This document shows, in pieces, positions 62,176-64,000 of a DNA stretch of 64,000 bases (position 1 is its first letter; each line of letters begins with the position of its first letter). The position numbers and the translations under genes were made by a program. The stretch covers positions 1-64,000 of the forward strand of contig QNGE01000144.1 of the NCBI GenBank assembly GCA_008508345.1. Reading direction: 5' to 3'. The DNA is from Paragonimus westermani (Eukaryota > Platyhelminthes > Trematoda > Plagiorchiida > Troglotrematidae). Below the pieces are notes generated by a model. That model worked only from the letters and a program-made list of their open reading frames with translations, was not told the DNA's origin and did not search any database.

Positions 62176-62505
62176 TTCTGCTTTGTTGTCTCACTCTCAT
62201 ATCAGTATGTGATTTCAGTTTACCACAGAAAATCACGATTTAAAATGTTTCTTTGACGTGCATTACAGTCCTCGGTCATTTGAGAATTAACACATCCCCA
62301 TTCTTAGTTCCGGCACAATAATAACTAAAGACAACATTACAGGTTGTTATCCTTTCTCCTACCTCTTACTCACGAACGCAAAATATGGAAACATATAATG
62401 CAGTCAGATGTCAACAACTAGGAAGAGACTGAACGATCGTCCATCCCGAGAAGTGTATTGACGTCACATTTCAGGAATGTTGCATATTGAAAATTGTTGA
62501 ACACC
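62176..62505 (+). repeat. Recent duplication, copy 2
   Basis: Partner of 58378-58782 in the same orientation, lacking its 73-base internal segment. It begins about 45 bases from the upstream edge of the family A SINE. Confidence 0.9.
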
Positions 62506-62841
62506 TTGACGCGTACAAACAAAAACGAAATCGGTGTACCAACGAGTTGAGACTAGGAAAATTATATTTCCCACAGCGCTTCTACCCTCTCATTTGGCCT
62601 ATATATCAAACGGATAAACTAGACAACTTGCATTGTGCAAGCTTCATATGTGACAGTAATCAAATGACACGTGCTGGTTTGTTTGAAATGTGATGTGAGT
62701 AGAACTCTGTATTCGAAAACAGCACTTGCTTCAAGGTTTTGTAGTCTACCTGAAATGCATGAACCCGGAATATTACTGCCACGCAACAACCCCAAGTTAC
62801 GTCCTGACCAAATTTTTGTCTCATATTTTCCAGAGTCTTAG

Positions 62842-63036
62842 ATGTTCACAGACTATTCTGTACGAGATTTCACACAACTGGTTACCAGGCTAACGGAAAT
62901 TAGCTCAAACGCAGATGAATGTGTGGTCAACAGTGATACTGTTCCGTTGATTATCAAGATTCCAGTGAGAGAAAGTCAAGATGTTTTTCCTCATATTCTT
63001 GAGGCAACGGCCGAGTTAACAGAAAAAATGAGTTAA
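62842..63036 (+). CDS. Candidate terminal exon, unknown protein
   Basis: A 64-codon frame preceded by a pyrimidine-rich acceptor region (CTCATATTTTCCAG at 62820-62833, or the later CTTAG ending at 62841). The product would read MFTDYSVRDFTQLVTRL, DECVVNSDTVPLIIKIPV and SQDVFPHILEATAELTEK, then TAA. The text is protein-like and acidic, but no family is recognised. No AATAAA was seen close behind, and a PLE remnant starts 170 bases downstream. If the first AG is used, this frame hits a stop at once, so the second AG or an internal ATG start would be needed. Chance is a serious alternative. Confidence 0.22.
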   Translation: MFTDYSVRDFTQLVTRLTEISSNADECVVNSDTVPLIIKIPVRESQDVFPHILEATAELTEKMS

Positions 63037-63205
63037 CAGATGATAAAGTTGTATAAGCTGTTGAGTTTTGTTTAATTTCAAAGGTTTCCTTATGAGTAAG
63101 CAGACGGAGTATTAGTGGGCACGCTCACCTCCCCACGGTAACTAACTTGATCATTCAAGATTTGGAGAACAATCTGTTGCCCAGCTTTCCTAATCCACCA
63201 AAAAT

Positions 63206-63900
63206 TTGATTGAGCTAGAACGAAGATACGTTGGTGGTGATAGGTACGGAAGCAACGGAGGGACTTATGAAATGAATTTATTTCATCAGCACATCGAATT
63301 ATCTACTGGACGCGAATCAGTGGACCATGAGCTGAGTTTTCTGGAGTGCAGGATATGTAGAATAACTCAGAGTAAGCTGAATATCCACACATACAAAAAA
63401 GACACTCATTCTAATCATCATCCCATTTGTACCGTGAAAGAGGTTTCATCCAGTCCGCTTCACAGGACCTTGTTACAAACCAGCTTAGAGGACGATCTAT
63501 CGATAAAATATCGTCAGGCCGACACTAAAAGCTAACGACCATAACGACAGAGTGTTACGGCCAATTCAACACCAACCTTTAACCAGATCAGTGGGCCCAG
63601 GAAATGTTCGTTGACTATCGTCATTCCGTACAAGAGGAATACATCGCAGGACGTCATATGGGTTCTCAACCAACACAAAATCATTGTGGGATTAAAGGCC
63701 ACTAACACCTTAAAGGGTTAGTTCACTCACAGTACAAACCTTCAGCTCCAGAGTGATCAGAGATTGTCTATCATGTCAAATGTAAGGATTGTCAAATCAG
63801 CTGCATGGGACAGACCATTCCACAGCTTGAAATACACGCCAAAGAACATGTCAAATGTATTAAGAAGCCCCTTGCCGACGCTCTGGAAACCAGAATATAA
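63206..63900 (+). pseudogene. Penelope-like element: RT thumb, linker and GIY-YIG, decayed
   Basis: One frame runs from 63206. It reads ELSFLECRICRITQSKLNIH and TYKKDTHSNHHP, matching the LPFLD.....G.L.T.VYRKPTHT segment after the PLE reverse-transcriptase palm, then LHRTLLQTSL. Two stops (63533-63535, 63542-63544) are passed, and the same frame continues with LTIVIPYKRNTSQDVIWVL and GLKATNTLKG, matching the IPY..G.S linker. After a stop at 63719-63721 and a frameshift, 63760-63900 reads IVYHVKCKDCQISCMGQT and KEHVKCIKK, the cysteine pair, G-Q-T and E-H of GIY-YIG nucleases. Tyr in the Y.GQT position is Met. Dead copy, but all three domains are in order. Confidence 0.8.
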
Positions 63901-64000
63901 TTCAGTTATAAGATATCCGTACTAACTTTAGTACGAATGAAGTTGAATAGTTTGGGTGTCGTGTTTAACATGTTGTTGATGAACAGATTGGGAACAACAC
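63901..64000 (+). other. Sequence beyond the PLE stop, cut by the window end
   Basis: May hold the C-terminal tail or terminal repeat of the PLE at 63.2 kb. No match to the 16.4-kb terminal repeat was seen. Confidence 0.3.

Noticed and set aside
1..64000. CRISPR arrays, operons, riboswitches, prophage or plasmid features
   Set aside because: None is present. Gene density, retroelement types and splice-like signals point to an animal genome, so prokaryotic features are not expected.

Overview
The window reads as a slice of a large, repeat-rich invertebrate genome, most likely a flatworm and probably a digenean trematode. Evidence: AT-rich sequence; no bacterial-style gene packing; open frames no longer than 136 codons, which is about what chance gives at this base composition; a decayed RTE-type LINE whose C-terminal text resembles fluke copies; three Penelope-like element (PLE) remnants; and a short tRNA-headed repeat carrying a hammerhead ribozyme fold, organised like the schistosome SM-alpha SINE. 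The taxonomic call is inference from recalled family resemblance, not from a search.

Layout. 1-948: 3' end of an RTE-like LINE with three in-frame stops. 4.56-4.73, 27.29-27.48, 40.83-41.00 and 61.92-62.13 kb: four copies of a tRNA-like plus hammerhead SINE (family A here). 5.3, 11.5, 11.7, 38.2 and 45.5 kb: a second tRNA-derived family (family B). 7.3, 16.4 and 63.2 kb: PLE coding remnants. The 16.4 kb copy is bracketed by ~150-bp inverted terminal repeats, and an orphan terminal-repeat relic lies at 29.75 kb. 31.0-31.6 and 43.6-44.2 kb: a ~600-bp dispersed repeat (family C) with a shared minus-strand reading frame. 58.4 and 62.2 kb: a very young ~300-bp duplication. 59.65 kb: an isolated reverse-transcriptase active-site fragment.

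Host genes. No host protein could be identified. Weak candidates for real exons, with compatible splice signals, lie on the minus strand at 51.35-51.95 kb and on the plus strand at 49.26-49.49 and 62.84-63.04 kb. The rest is intergenic or intronic sequence in which nothing was recognised.

How the parts fit. In animals, hammerhead ribozymes are known both in PLE terminal repeats and in small non-autonomous elements thought to depend on them. Here both occur in one 64-kb stretch. The family A ribozyme copies are each broken differently, but most stem pairing can still be followed across copies; this is the most interesting signal in the window.
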